DNA of 64,000 nucleotides from Sulfitobacter pontiacus (GTDB lineage Bacteria; Pseudomonadota; Alphaproteobacteria; Rhodobacterales; Rhodobacteraceae). The stretch spans positions 1,327,501 through 1,391,500 of the forward strand of contig NZ_CP160849.1 of the NCBI RefSeq assembly GCF_040790665.1, read 5' to 3'. This document shows positions 28,415-37,076 of this stretch, in pieces. A model generated the notes under the pieces. It had not been told where the DNA came from, searched no databases, and saw only the letters and a list, made by a program, of their open reading frames with translations. How positions within the stretch are numbered: the first letter of the stretch is position 1; each line of letters starts with the position of its first letter. Made by a program: the position numbers and the translations under genes.

Positions 28415-29957
28415 GCCAGCGCCCTCCCTTGTCGAATATCCAGAAAATCCCAAGCGACAGCGCCAGCAGGATCAGGGCGGCACCGGCCGCGGCCTCCATC
28501 CGGTAGGCCCCCATCAAGCGGTACATTTCCAGCGGCAGGGTGGCACTGTCGGGGTCGGCGAACAAGGCGATGACCCCCAGATCGCCCATCGACAGGGCAC
28601 CGGTCAGCCCTGCGGCAAAGCCGATCTGCGGGCGCAAGCGTGGCAGGATCAGCCAGCGCCAAAGCGGCCATCCGGTCAGCCCCAGCATCTGCGCCTGCCG
28701 GCCATAGATCTGCACCGTGTCGCGCAGGCGGGGCACCAGAATACGCAGGGCAAAGGGCAGGGCCATCAGCGCATTGACCAGCGCCGTGACGGGCAGGGCC
28801 AGCGCAAAGGGGCTGGCGACAGGGTTGATCAGAATGAACCAGCCAGTGCCGATCATCAGCGGAGAGGCCGCAAGCCCCAAGAGGCCCACCGCCTCTACCC
28901 CGCCGCGGGCGCGGGTCGCGATCCATCCGGCAAGGGGCAGGGCCAAAGCCAGCAAGACCACCACGCTGATCAGCGCCACGATGAGTGAGGTGCCCGCTGC
29001 CTGCCACACGCTGGCGGGCATTTGCGGCAGGCCGATCGCCCCGCGCAGCACGACCGAGGTCAGGGGCAGCAGCAGAAACCCCGCCGCCAACGTGATGAAC
29101 AGCGCGTCGAGCCCGCGTTGCAGCCCACCACGTGCGTCCCAGCGGTGCAGGGGGCGGTCCTGCCCGCCGCCCAGACTGATCGCGGGAATGATCCACAGCG
29201 CCAGCGCGGCGGTGCTGCCCGCAAGCCCAAGCTGCACCAGCGACAGCAGCGCTGCACGGTTCAGGTCAAAGTCGAAACGGAACGCCTGATAGATCGCAAG
29301 CTCGATCGTCGTGGCGCGGGGACCGCCGCCGAGGGTCAGCGCCACGGCAAAGCTGGTCAGGCAGATCACAAAGATCAACGCTGCGGTGCCGGGCAGGATT
29401 TGCCGCAGGAGGGGACGCTCGATGCTGCGAAATACCGCGCGCGGGGTCAGGCCAAGCTGTGCGGCCAGCCGGAACCGTTCCGCGGGCACGGTCTGCCATG
29501 CCTGCAACAACAGCCGCGTGGCCAGCGGGAGGTTAAAGAAGACATGCGCCAGCACCACGCCGTGCAGCCCGTAGATCGTGATGCCGGGCAATCCGACCGC
29601 CGCCAGCGCCGCATTGAGCCAGCCCGCGCGGCCAAAGACCGCAAGCACCCCCAGCACGGCGACAATCACCGGCAGGATGAACGGTGCCCCCAGCAGCGTG
29701 ACCAGTAGCCCGCGCCCGACAAAGCGCCGTCGCGCCAAGGCGCGGGCGACAGGGATTGCCAGCACGGTAGACAGCAGGGCGGAAAGCGCGGCCTGTAACA
29801 CGGTAAACCGGATCGCGGACCAATCGGCCGGGCCAAGCCCGCTGCCGAACTCGGCCCGCCACAGCACCGCCCCCACCGCAGCAAGGATCAGCGCCGCAAC
29901 CAGAATGGCGGCGCTGATGCCGGTCTTCGTGCTTATTGCGACAGCGCGGAGAGCCAT
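28401..29957 (-). CDS. thiP: thiamine ABC transporter permease
   Basis: ThiP is the inner-membrane channel, a fused double permease of 518 residues with about twelve hydrophobic segments. It carries two copies of the EAA-type loop, here seen near LGLTPRAVFRSIERPLLRQ and LGLTGWPLWRWLILPRLRP. The ATG at 29957 has GAGGAAG 10 nt upstream and overlaps the thiB end by 25 bp. Gene order thiB-thiP-thiQ matches the canonical operon. Confidence 0.94.
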   Translation of the reverse strand: MALRAVAISTKTGISAAILVAALILAAVGAVLWRAEFGSGLGPADWSAIRFTVLQAALSALLSTVLAIPVARALARRRFVGRGLLVTLLGAPFILPVIVAVLGVLAVFGRAGWLNAALAAVGLPGITIYGLHGVVLAHVFFNLPLATRLLLQAWQTVPAERFRLAAQLGLTPRAVFRSIERPLLRQILPGTAALIFVICLTSFAVALTLGGGPRATTIELAIYQAFRFDFDLNRAALLSLVQLGLAGSTAALALWIIPAISLGGGQDRPLHRWDARGGLQRGLDALFITLAAGFLLLPLTSVVLRGAIGLPQMPASVWQAAGTSLIVALISVVVLLALALPLAGWIATRARGGVEAVGLLGLAASPLMIGTGWFILINPVASPFALALPVTALVNALMALPFALRILVPRLRDTVQIYGRQAQMLGLTGWPLWRWLILPRLRPQIGFAAGLTGALSMGDLGVIALFADPDSATLPLEMYRLMGAYRMEAAAGAALILLALSLGIFWIFDKGGRWHADA

Positions 29958-30910
29958 TCGGCCAATGCTTCCTCGCGCAGGGCGGGCACGTCATCGTTCG
30001 GGATCAGCAGCGCCTTGCCCGGTTCGATCAACTGTTCAAAGCCTTCGGGCAGCCCGCCTTGGGGCGTGACGGCAGGGTACATCCAGTTGGTCGTGGGCAG
30101 CACCGATTGCGCCGCGTCCGATACCATGAACTGCATGAACTGATCGGCCAGCTCGGGCTGGTCGCTGCCCGCCAGTTTGCCGACCACTTCGATCTGCATG
30201 TAATGGCCTTCGTCAAAAGCGGCGGCGGCTTTGGTCGTGTCCTCTTCGGCGATCAGGTGGTAGGCGGGGGATGTGGTATAGCTCAGCACCATGTCGGCCT
30301 CGCCTTCAAGAAACAGGCCGTAGGCTTCGGACCAGCCCTTGGTCACGGTCACGACGTTATCCGCCAGGCCTTCCCAGATCGCAGGGGCCTCGTCGCCATA
30401 AGCGTCCTTGACCCACATCAGCAGGCCCAGCCCGGGGGTAGAGGACCGCGGGTCCTGGATCACGATCTTGAGGTCACTGTCGGCCAGAGCGCGAAAATTC
30501 GCGGGCGGGGTCAGATCGGCGTTATGGACGAAGGCGAAATAACCCCAGTCGTAGGGAGCAAAGCTGTCGTCCTCCCATGTGACCGGCAGGTCATAATCCG
30601 CGTTCACTGTGGCGGGCGCGAACAACCCTGTTTCCTTGGCCGCCGCGATCAGGCTGGTATCAAGCCCCAGCACCAGATCGGCGTCAGACCGCGCGCCTTC
30701 CAGCTTGAGCCGCGCCAGCAGCGCCGCGCCATCGCCCATGCCGACGAATTTCAGATCGCAGGCGCATTCGGCCTCGAAGGCCGCTTCGATCACGGGGCCG
30801 GGGCCCCATTCGGCGACAAAGCTGTCGTAGGTATAGACCACCAGTTCGGGCGTCTCGGCCCATGCTTGCGTGGCGAAAAGCGTGGTGGCAGCAAGTGTAA
30901 GATACTTCAT
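29933..30910 (-). CDS. thiB: thiamine-binding periplasmic protein
   Basis: ThiB captures thiamine and its phosphates in the periplasm. It has 325 residues with a signal peptide MKYLTLAATTLFATQAWA and a mature start ETPELVVYTYDSF. The segments FVGMGDGAALLARLKLEG and VLGLDTSLIAAAKETGLF are typical of ThiB. GGAGG stands 5 nt before the ATG at 30910, which is preferred over 30922. A TPP riboswitch precedes it. Confidence 0.94.
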   Translation of the reverse strand: MKYLTLAATTLFATQAWAETPELVVYTYDSFVAEWGPGPVIEAAFEAECACDLKFVGMGDGAALLARLKLEGARSDADLVLGLDTSLIAAAKETGLFAPATVNADYDLPVTWEDDSFAPYDWGYFAFVHNADLTPPANFRALADSDLKIVIQDPRSSTPGLGLLMWVKDAYGDEAPAIWEGLADNVVTVTKGWSEAYGLFLEGEADMVLSYTTSPAYHLIAEEDTTKAAAAFDEGHYMQIEVVGKLAGSDQPELADQFMQFMVSDAAQSVLPTTNWMYPAVTPQGGLPEGFEQLIEPGKALLIPNDDVPALREEALAEWLSALSQ

Positions 30911-30954
30911 GGCATCCTCCAAAATGCGGCGTCAGAAAGCGTTGGAGGTGTATC

Positions 30955-31042
30955 CAGACCTTCCCTCCGCCGGTGTTAACCGGTTCAGGTTCAACGGGTC
31001 CGTGCGCGCACATCTCAGCCTGTCAGGCCCCCCGAGGTATCT
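30955..31042 (-). promoter_or_regulatory. TPP riboswitch (THI element)
   Basis: Read on the minus strand, the core shows CTCGGGG, GGCTGAGA, ACCCGTTGAACCTGA and ACACCGGCGGAGGGAA in the right order and spacing for the thi-box aptamer. It lies 45 nt upstream of thiB, so thiamine uptake should be shut off when TPP is plentiful. The space to the GGAGG site is short and lacks a T run, which suggests translational rather than terminator control (inferred). Confidence 0.95.
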
Positions 31043-31136
31043 TATCGGTAGAACGCCTGTCGCCCGCGCGCAAGGTGAAACCCCTTGAGGCATGGTGCAG
31101 CCCCCGTTAAGGATCACCGCCAAAGGAGCACCGCCC

Positions 31137-32237
31137 ATGTCGATCAACAGCTTTGGCCATCTTTTCCGCGTGACCACCTGGGGCGAAAGCCACGGGCCTG
31201 CTTTGGGGGCCACGGTGGACGGCTGCCCTCCCGGTGTGACGATCACCGAAGAGATGATCCAGCACTGGATGGACAAGCGCAAACCCGGCCAGAACAAATA
31301 CACCACACAGCGCCGCGAGGCGGATGAGGTGCGTATTTTGTCGGGCGTGTTCGAAGGCGTCACCACCGGCACGCCGATTCAGCTGATGATCGAGAACACC
31401 GACCAGCGGTCCAAGGACTACGGCGACATCAAGGACAAGTTCCGCCCCGGTCACGCCGACATCACCTATTTCCAGAAATACGGCATCCGCGATTATCGCG
31501 GGGGCGGGCGGTCCTCGGCACGTGAAACCGCGTCGCGTGTGGCGGCGGGTGGCCTTGCGCGCGAAGCGATCAAGGCGATTGCACCGAATGTGCAGATCAC
31601 CGGCTACATGGTGCAGATGGGCCCGCACAAGATCGACCGCGACGCGTTTGACTGGGACCAGATCGAACAGAACCCGTTCTGGGTGCCCGACGCCAAAGCG
31701 GCAGAAGAGTGGGCGGCGTATCTGGACGGTCTGCGCAAATCCGGATCCTCCGTCGGTGCGATCATCGAGGTGACAGCGCGCGGCGTGCCCGCGGGCCTTG
31801 GCGCGCCGGTCTATGGCAAGCTCGACACCGATCTTGCCGCCGCGATGATGAGCATCAACGCCGTCAAAGGCGTGGAGATTGGCGAAGGCATGTCCGCCGC
31901 CATGCTGACCGGAGAGCTGAACGCGGACGAGATCAGCATGGGCCCCGATGGCCCTGTCTATTCGTCGAACCACGCGGGCGGTATTCTGGGCGGCATCAGC
32001 ACCGGTCAGGACATCGTGCTGCGTTTCGCGGTCAAGCCAACGTCAAGCATCCTGACCACACGCAAGACAATCACCAAGACCGGCGAAGATACGCAGATCA
32101 TTACCAAAGGCCGCCATGACCCCTGCGTCGGCATCCGCGCCGTGCCGGTGGGCGAAGCGATGATGGCCTGCGTGCTGCTTGACCATATGCTGTTGCACCG
32201 CGGTCAGGTCGGCGAAAACCGCGGCATCATCGGCTAA
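31137..32237 (+). CDS. aroC: chorismate synthase
   Basis: AroC converts 5-enolpyruvylshikimate 3-phosphate to chorismate, the last shared step to aromatic amino acids, with reduced FMN as cofactor. It has 366 residues. Signature blocks include [15 protein letters not shown] at the N-terminus, [20 protein letters not shown] and [22 protein letters not shown] precedes the ATG at 31137 by 8 nt; the frame is open from 31092. It is divergent from the thiBPQ operon and appears to be a single gene. Confidence 0.97.
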   Translation: MSINSFGHLFRVTTWGESHGPALGATVDGCPPGVTITEEMIQHWMDKRKPGQNKYTTQRREADEVRILSGVFEGVTTGTPIQLMIENTDQRSKDYGDIKDKFRPGHADITYFQKYGIRDYRGGGRSSARETASRVAAGGLAREAIKAIAPNVQITGYMVQMGPHKIDRDAFDWDQIEQNPFWVPDAKAAEEWAAYLDGLRKSGSSVGAIIEVTARGVPAGLGAPVYGKLDTDLAAAMMSINAVKGVEIGEGMSAAMLTGELNADEISMGPDGPVYSSNHAGGILGGISTGQDIVLRFAVKPTSSILTTRKTITKTGEDTQIITKGRHDPCVGIRAVPVGEAMMACVLLDHMLLHRGQVGENRGIIG

Positions 32238-32338
32238 GTCGCGCGGAACGCTTGGATTTTCCGCATGTTGGCGGGAATACGACGCGCAAGTTGACGCGGG
32301 GTCTTGCAACTTGAAACCTGCAGGCGCAAGCATGCGCC

Positions 32339-33316
32339 ATGCAAAGCACCACGACAGAGCACCGCCCCGGCCGGGCCATCGCCCTTAAACTGGGGGCGGT
32401 CTTTCTGTTCTCGGTCATGGCGGCCCTCATCAAGATCGCGACGGCCACCGTGCCCGCCGCCCAAGCGGTGTTCTACCGGTCGTTCTTTGCCTTCCCGATG
32501 ATCATCCTGTGGCTATGGCAAAGCGGCGACCTGCGCGACGGGCTGAAGCCAAGCAATCTGATGGGCCACGTCTGGCGCGGCGTTTTCGGGACCACGGCGA
32601 TGGCGCTGACCTTTGCCGGGCTTAGCCTGCTGCCCCTGCCAGAGGTCACCGCGATCGGCTATGCCACGCCGCTTTTCACGGTCATCTTCGCCGCGATATT
32701 CCTGGGCGAACAGGTGCGTGTGTTCCGACTGTCTGCGGTGGCCGTGGGGCTGATCGGCGTGCTGATCGTTCTGTATCCCCGCTTTACCGTAGGCGGGGAT
32801 AGCGTGTCGCAGCTTGCCATGCTGGGGGCGATGATGGTGGTTGCCGCGTCGATCATGCGCGCGCTTGTCCAGATCCACGTGCGCCGATTGGTGCAAACCG
32901 ACAGCACGGCGGCCATCGTGTTCTATTTCTCGCTCACCGCGACCTGCCTGTCGTTCCTCACGCTGCCCGCAGGCATGGTGATCAACTGGGAGCCGCTTTG
33001 GTGGGTGAACCCCGGTTGGCAAGTCTCGGCGCTGTTGATCCTGTCGGGCATGATCGGCGGGGTGTCGCAGATCATGATCACGGCCTCTTACCGCTTTGGC
33101 CCGGTGTCGATGCTCGCCCCGTTCGACTATGCCTCTATGCTGTTCGCGGTGATGATCGGCTGGGTGCTTTTCAGCGAAATCCCGACGCCTGCAATCCTAA
33201 TCGGTGCCGGTCTGGTCATCGCCGGCGGTGCCGCGATCATCTGGCGGGAACGGCAGTTGGGACTGGATCGATCCAAATCCAAGGCCAGCAGCACGCCGCA
33301 GGGAACGCCCAGCTGA
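32339..33316 (+). CDS. DMT-superfamily (EamA) transporter
   Basis: The 325-residue inner-membrane protein has ten predicted helices in two EamA repeats, such as LKLGAVFLFSVMAALIKIA and FDYASMLFAVMIGWVLFSEIP. The C-terminal tail is hydrophilic (LDRSKSKASSTPQ). The substrate is unknown; related proteins export metabolites. It is not a close match to the other EamA protein in the window at 20172-21041. A 7-bp inverted repeat, CAAGTTG/CAACTTG (32287-32313), sits 25 bp upstream of its start and could be an operator. Confidence 0.86.
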   Translation: MQSTTTEHRPGRAIALKLGAVFLFSVMAALIKIATATVPAAQAVFYRSFFAFPMIILWLWQSGDLRDGLKPSNLMGHVWRGVFGTTAMALTFAGLSLLPLPEVTAIGYATPLFTVIFAAIFLGEQVRVFRLSAVAVGLIGVLIVLYPRFTVGGDSVSQLAMLGAMMVVAASIMRALVQIHVRRLVQTDSTAAIVFYFSLTATCLSFLTLPAGMVINWEPLWWVNPGWQVSALLILSGMIGGVSQIMITASYRFGPVSMLAPFDYASMLFAVMIGWVLFSEIPTPAILIGAGLVIAGGAAIIWRERQLGLDRSKSKASSTPQGTPS

Positions 33317-33366
33317 CCGGTTGAAATTACGTGCCCTGATTGAATTTCATGTTAGCCTAACCCTCT

Positions 33367-33411
33367 AGGGTGTGGAGCAGCGGATATCCCGTCGGTGCTG
33401 CACCCTGTTTT
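33367..33411 (+). terminator. terminator-like hairpin before cyclase-family gene
   Basis: The arms agggtg-(tgga)-gcagc and gctg-caccct are followed by gtttt. The hairpin is 50 bp after the DMT gene and ends 16 bp before the next start, so it could end the first gene or attenuate the second. Confidence 0.55.
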
Positions 33412-33427
33412 CTGGGAGGGAAGAAAG

Positions 33428-34375
33428 ATGAAATTTACCAAGATTATCGCAACTGCCTTGTCCATCGGTGTCGGGGCATCTGCCGCATGGGCGCAAGACT
33501 GTGACCATTCGCATTGGGGCCCTGACGACCAGCTGGGGTCGGCGAACCTGATCTCGACCGAGCGCACGTTGGAGGCCGCCAAGCTGATCAAGCAGGGGAA
33601 ATCGATGCCGCTCGGGATCGTGATCGGGCCGGATACACCTGCCTTCCCGCCCCGTTCGCTGAGCCTTCAGGTGGTCCAGCCGAACCAGCACGGCGGCCAA
33701 AAGCTGTCGTCCTTTGGCTACGAGGGCAATTATAACGACGATCTGCTGCAAACCTGGATCGGTATCGGGTCGCAGTTGGACGGGCTTGGGCATCTGGGCG
33801 AAGACGGGATGTATTATAACTGCCTAGACGAAAAGGAAATCTCGGCGATCAGCGGCCTGACCAAATTGGGGACGCATGCCGTGCCGCCCTTGGTCGGGCG
33901 CGCTGTGATCATCGATATGGCCAAGCACATGGGCAAAGATGTGTTGGCCGCCGGTGAGCATTTTGGCGAGGCAGAGATCACCGCCGCGATGGAGGCGCAG
34001 CAGATCACGGTAAACGAAGGGGATATCGTGCTGTTTCACACGGGCTGGACCGACGGCATGATGGAAAGCGACCCAACGGCCTGGGGGTCCACCGAGCCGG
34101 GGCTGAATAACGAAGGCGCGGTGTTTATGGCGTCGATGAACCCGATGGCCGTGGGTGCAGACACATGGGGCCTAGAAGCCATTCCACCCAAAGAGGGGGA
34201 CAAGGTGTTCTATGGCCATGTCACGCTGCTCAAGGACAACGGCATCTATATTCTGGAGACGATGAACACAGGACCGCTGGTCGCGGAAGGCGTGCAAGAG
34301 TTCATGTTTGTGCTCGGGCAGCCGCTGATCAAAGGCACGGTACAGGCGATGATCAATCCGGTCGCGCTTTACTAA
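33428..34375 (+). CDS. secreted cyclase-family (kynurenine formamidase-like) protein
   Basis: The 315-residue protein has a signal peptide (MKFTKIIATALSIGVGASAAWA) and a mature domain of the cyclase/kynurenine formamidase-like family. Members with known function are metal-dependent hydrolases with an HxGTHxDxPxH motif. Here the equivalent stretch reads GIGSQLDGLGHLG, so the first His and the Thr-His pair are replaced. The Asp and last His are kept, together with GDIVLFHTGW and HVTLLKDNGIYILE. Periplasmic location is predicted. GGGAGGGAAGAAAG precedes the ATG at 33428. The reaction is unknown. Confidence 0.85.
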   Translation: MKFTKIIATALSIGVGASAAWAQDCDHSHWGPDDQLGSANLISTERTLEAAKLIKQGKSMPLGIVIGPDTPAFPPRSLSLQVVQPNQHGGQKLSSFGYEGNYNDDLLQTWIGIGSQLDGLGHLGEDGMYYNCLDEKEISAISGLTKLGTHAVPPLVGRAVIIDMAKHMGKDVLAAGEHFGEAEITAAMEAQQITVNEGDIVLFHTGWTDGMMESDPTAWGSTEPGLNNEGAVFMASMNPMAVGADTWGLEAIPPKEGDKVFYGHVTLLKDNGIYILETMNTGPLVAEGVQEFMFVLGQPLIKGTVQAMINPVALY

Positions 34376-34406
34376 TACGACGTGCTGCACCGCAGGCGCG
34401 GACATG

Positions 34407-34447
34407 AAAACGGCGCGGGGGGAGAGCCCCTCGCGCCGTTTGTTTTG
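34407..34447. terminator. bidirectional terminator between cyclase-family gene and ilvE
   Basis: The arms aaaacggcgcgggg and cccctcgcgccgttt are followed by gtttt between convergent genes. A and T runs flank the stem on both sides. Confidence 0.9.
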
Positions 34448-34457
34448 ATGGGGCAGG

Positions 34458-35327
34458 TCAGGACCGGACGAGCTTTTCGTAGTCTTCCGAAATCTCGCGG
34501 GTGAGCGCGCCGACCTCGAAGGTGTAGTCGCCGATCTGTCCGACGGGTGTGACCTCGGCCGCGGTGCCGGTCAGCCAGCATTGCTCGAAGCCTTCCAGCT
34601 CTTCCGGCATGATGTGGCGTTCGTGCACGGTCAGGCCCTTTTCCTTGAGCATCCCGATGACGGTCTGACGGGTCAGCCCGTTGAGGAAGCAATCGGCCAG
34701 CGGCGTGTGCACTTCGCCGTCCTTGACGAAAAAGATGTTCGCGCCGGTCGCTTCGGCCACATAGCCACGGTAGTCCATGAACAGCGCGTCGGAACAGCCC
34801 TTGGCCTCTGCCGCGTGTTTGGAGGTGGTGCAGATCATATACAGGCCCGCCGCTTTGGCGTGTACGGGGATCGTTTCGGGCGACGGGCGCTTCCACTTCG
34901 AGATGTCGAGCTTGGCGCCCTTCATCTTGGCGTCGCCGTAATAGTTGCCCCATTCCCAGCCCGCGATGGCCAGACGCACAGGGTTGCGCGCCGCCGAGAC
35001 ACCCATGTCGGGGCCGGCACCACGCCACGCGACCGCACGGACATAGGCATCGGTCCAGCCGTTCGCCTTGAGCATCTCGTATTTCGCGGCTTCGATCTCG
35101 TCCACGGAATAGGGGATTTCGAAGTCGAGGTATTGCGCCGATTTGCGCAGCCGTTCCGAATGCTCGCGGCCTTTGAAAATCTTGCCATTGTAGCAGCGTT
35201 CGCCCTCGAACACCGATGACGCATAGTGCATGGCGTGGGTCAGGATGTGGACATTGGCGTCGCGCCAATCGACCATTTTACCGTCCAACCAGATTTTGCC
35301 GTCGCGATCGTCGTATGCGCCGTCCAT
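34458..35327 (-). CDS. ilvE: branched-chain amino acid aminotransferase
   Basis: IlvE transfers the amino group between glutamate and valine, leucine or isoleucine keto acids using PLP. It has 289 residues of fold type IV. The PLP lysine is probably K158 in VHAKAAG. The block EATGANIFFVKDG and the C-terminal GLTRQTVIGML are typical. The very short start MDGAYDDRDGKIWLDGKMVDW fits the family. It is divergent from the petP-petR pair. Confidence 0.94.
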   Translation of the reverse strand: MDGAYDDRDGKIWLDGKMVDWRDANVHILTHAMHYASSVFEGERCYNGKIFKGREHSERLRKSAQYLDFEIPYSVDEIEAAKYEMLKANGWTDAYVRAVAWRGAGPDMGVSAARNPVRLAIAGWEWGNYYGDAKMKGAKLDISKWKRPSPETIPVHAKAAGLYMICTTSKHAAEAKGCSDALFMDYRGYVAEATGANIFFVKDGEVHTPLADCFLNGLTRQTVIGMLKEKGLTVHERHIMPEELEGFEQCWLTGTAAEVTPVGQIGDYTFEVGALTREISEDYEKLVRS

Positions 35328-35426
35328 GATGTATCCTTCCTCAAAGCACCTCGGGATTTATGAAAATTGCGTGAAACCCGCTGCGTGCAGACATATAATT
35401 ACGCAAAACATGGGATTCGATAGCCT

Positions 35427-35445
35427 TTGACTCTTGGAAAGTCAA
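35427..35445. promoter_or_regulatory. candidate operator palindrome upstream of petP
   Basis: TTGACTCTTGGAAAGTCAA is a 6-bp inverted repeat with a 7-nt centre, 43 bp before the petP start and about 100 bp from ilvE. MarR-type proteins usually bind such short palindromes. The link to PetP is inferred. Confidence 0.35.
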
Positions 35446-35487
35446 TAACGCTGACGTAAGCTCTTGGCGCAGCAAGGGGAGAGTATA

Positions 35488-36000
35488 ATGGCAGACGGAC
35501 GCGGCCCATCATCACACACGGGCGAGAACCTGCTGTTCCTGACGGATGAACAGCTGCGGCAGGGGATCGAGGCGATGTTCTTTGCCTACCGCGGCTTTAC
35601 AGCCGACCCTGACAAGATCCTTGTGGATATGGCCTATGGTCGTGCGCACCACCGTGCGATCCACTTTATCAACCGGGCCCCGGGCACGACGGTAAACAAT
35701 CTTCTGGGGATTTTGGGTGTTACAAAACAATCCCTTAATCGTGTATTGCGCACGCTGATCGCTGATGGTCTTGTCAAAAGCCAAGTGGGAAAAGCAGACA
35801 AGCGGGAGCGGCACTTGTATCTGACTGACGCCGGGCGCGCGCTCGAACAGACATTGTCTGATGCACAGCGGATGCGGATGCGCAGTGCGTTCCGCGACGC
35901 GGGCCCCGAGGCGGTCGCCGGTTTCCGCACCGTGCTAGAGGCGATGATGGACCCCGAAATGCACCATTGTTACACCCGTCTGAAGGAAAACGGCGCGTGA
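35488..36000 (+). CDS. petP: MarR-family transcriptional regulator (PetP type)
   Basis: The 170-residue winged-helix regulator has the recognition region TVNNLLGILGVTKQSLNRVL and the wing KADKRERHLYLTD. In Rhodobacter a MarR protein PetP is encoded just before the response regulator PetR, as here. GGGGAGA precedes the ATG at 35488 by 7 nt. The petR start overlaps its stop. In Rhodobacter capsulatus the pair lies directly upstream of petABC, whereas here petABC begins 5.5 kb further on. The name is assigned from this pairing and is less sure than the family. Confidence 0.88.
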   Translation: MADGRGPSSHTGENLLFLTDEQLRQGIEAMFFAYRGFTADPDKILVDMAYGRAHHRAIHFINRAPGTTVNNLLGILGVTKQSLNRVLRTLIADGLVKSQVGKADKRERHLYLTDAGRALEQTLSDAQRMRMRSAFRDAGPEAVAGFRTVLEAMMDPEMHHCYTRLKENGA

Positions 36001-36698
36001 ACGAGGCCGACGCACATCTGCTGATCGTCGACGACGACGAACGTATTCGCACGCTGCTGCAGAAGTTCCTGATGCGGCACGGGTTCCTTGTGACCTCGGC
36101 CCGCGATGCCGCCCATGCGCGGCGTATTCTGGCGGGGCTGGATTTCGACCTGATCGTGCTGGATGTGATGATGCCGGGCGAGGATGGTCTAAGCCTGACC
36201 CGCAGCCTGCGCGAAGACATGCAAACGCCGATCCTGCTGCTGACCGCCAAGGGCGAGACGGGCAACCGGATCGAAGGGCTGGAAGCGGGGGCGGATGATT
36301 ACCTTGCCAAACCGTTCGAACCCAAAGAGCTGCTGTTGCGGATCAACGCGATCCTGCGGCGTATGCCCGACACTCGTGTGGCTGATACCGCGCCCAAGGT
36401 GCTGTCGATGGGGCCGATCCGCTATGACATCGAACGCGGAGAGCTGTGGCAGGGCGACGATCTGGTGCGGCTGACCGCCACCGAAATCCAGCTGATGCGC
36501 ATTTTCGCGGCCCAACCGGGTGCCGCGCTGAGCCGGTCAAAACTGGTGGAGGAACTGGGCCGTGACCGCGGGCAGGCGCAGGAACGTGCTGTCGATGTGC
36601 AGATCACCCGTTTGCGCCGCAAGATCGAAGACAATCCCAAACAGCCCCGCTATCTGCAAACCGTGCGCGGCGCGGGCTATATGCTGGCCCCCGACTGA
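35997..36698 (+). CDS. petR: OmpR-family response regulator (PetR type)
   Basis: The 233-residue regulator has a receiver domain (LIVDDDERIRTLL, phospho-acceptor Asp56 in LIVLDVMMPG, switch Lys in YLAKPFEPKELL) and a C-terminal winged helix (AVDVQITRLRRKIEDN, QTVRGAGYML). No histidine kinase gene adjoins it. The likely start is GTG at 35997, overlapping the petP stop (GTGA) with AAGGAA 9 nt upstream. The ATG at 35967 would lie inside petP without a ribosome site. Its partner kinase must be elsewhere in the genome. Confidence 0.92.
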   Translation: MNEADAHLLIVDDDERIRTLLQKFLMRHGFLVTSARDAAHARRILAGLDFDLIVLDVMMPGEDGLSLTRSLREDMQTPILLLTAKGETGNRIEGLEAGADDYLAKPFEPKELLLRINAILRRMPDTRVADTAPKVLSMGPIRYDIERGELWQGDDLVRLTATEIQLMRIFAAQPGAALSRSKLVEELGRDRGQAQERAVDVQITRLRRKIEDNPKQPRYLQTVRGAGYMLAPD

Positions 36699-36833
36699 TC
36701 ACGCGCTGCCTTGGCGGTAAATGTGGTATCGTGGCGTAAGAGAATTTGCGCCCAAGAAATCGGCACGGTCACTGGAAGCTATGGCGCGGGCGGGCTATGG
36801 TCAGGCCAAGTTTGATTGATGGGATTCACGGCA

Positions 36834-37076
36834 ATGACGGATACTCCGGTAGAAGAGATGAGCTTTGAGGCAGCGATGGCCGAACTGGAAAAGGTTCTGG
36901 GCCAGCTGGAACGCGGCGATGTGGCGCTGGATGAAAGCATTTCGCTTTACGAACGCGGGGCCAAGCTCAAGAAGCGCTGCGAGACCAAGCTGAAGGAAGC
37001 CGAGGAAAAAGTCGCGCAGATCACGTTGGACGGCGACGGCAACCCTGTCGGAGTGGCACCTGTTGGCGGGGTTTGA
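36834..37076 (+). CDS. xseB: exodeoxyribonuclease VII small subunit
   Basis: XseB binds XseA to form the single-strand DNA exonuclease VII. It has 80 residues of helical sequence, with SFEAAMAELEKVLGQLERGD and LDESISLYERGAKLKKRCE typical of the family. The start at 36834 (MTDTPVEEM) is family-like, though it has only a weak ribosome site. The ispA start lies inside its last codons. The xseB-ispA-dxs arrangement is widespread in proteobacteria. Confidence 0.93.
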   Translation: MTDTPVEEMSFEAAMAELEKVLGQLERGDVALDESISLYERGAKLKKRCETKLKEAEEKVAQITLDGDGNPVGVAPVGGV

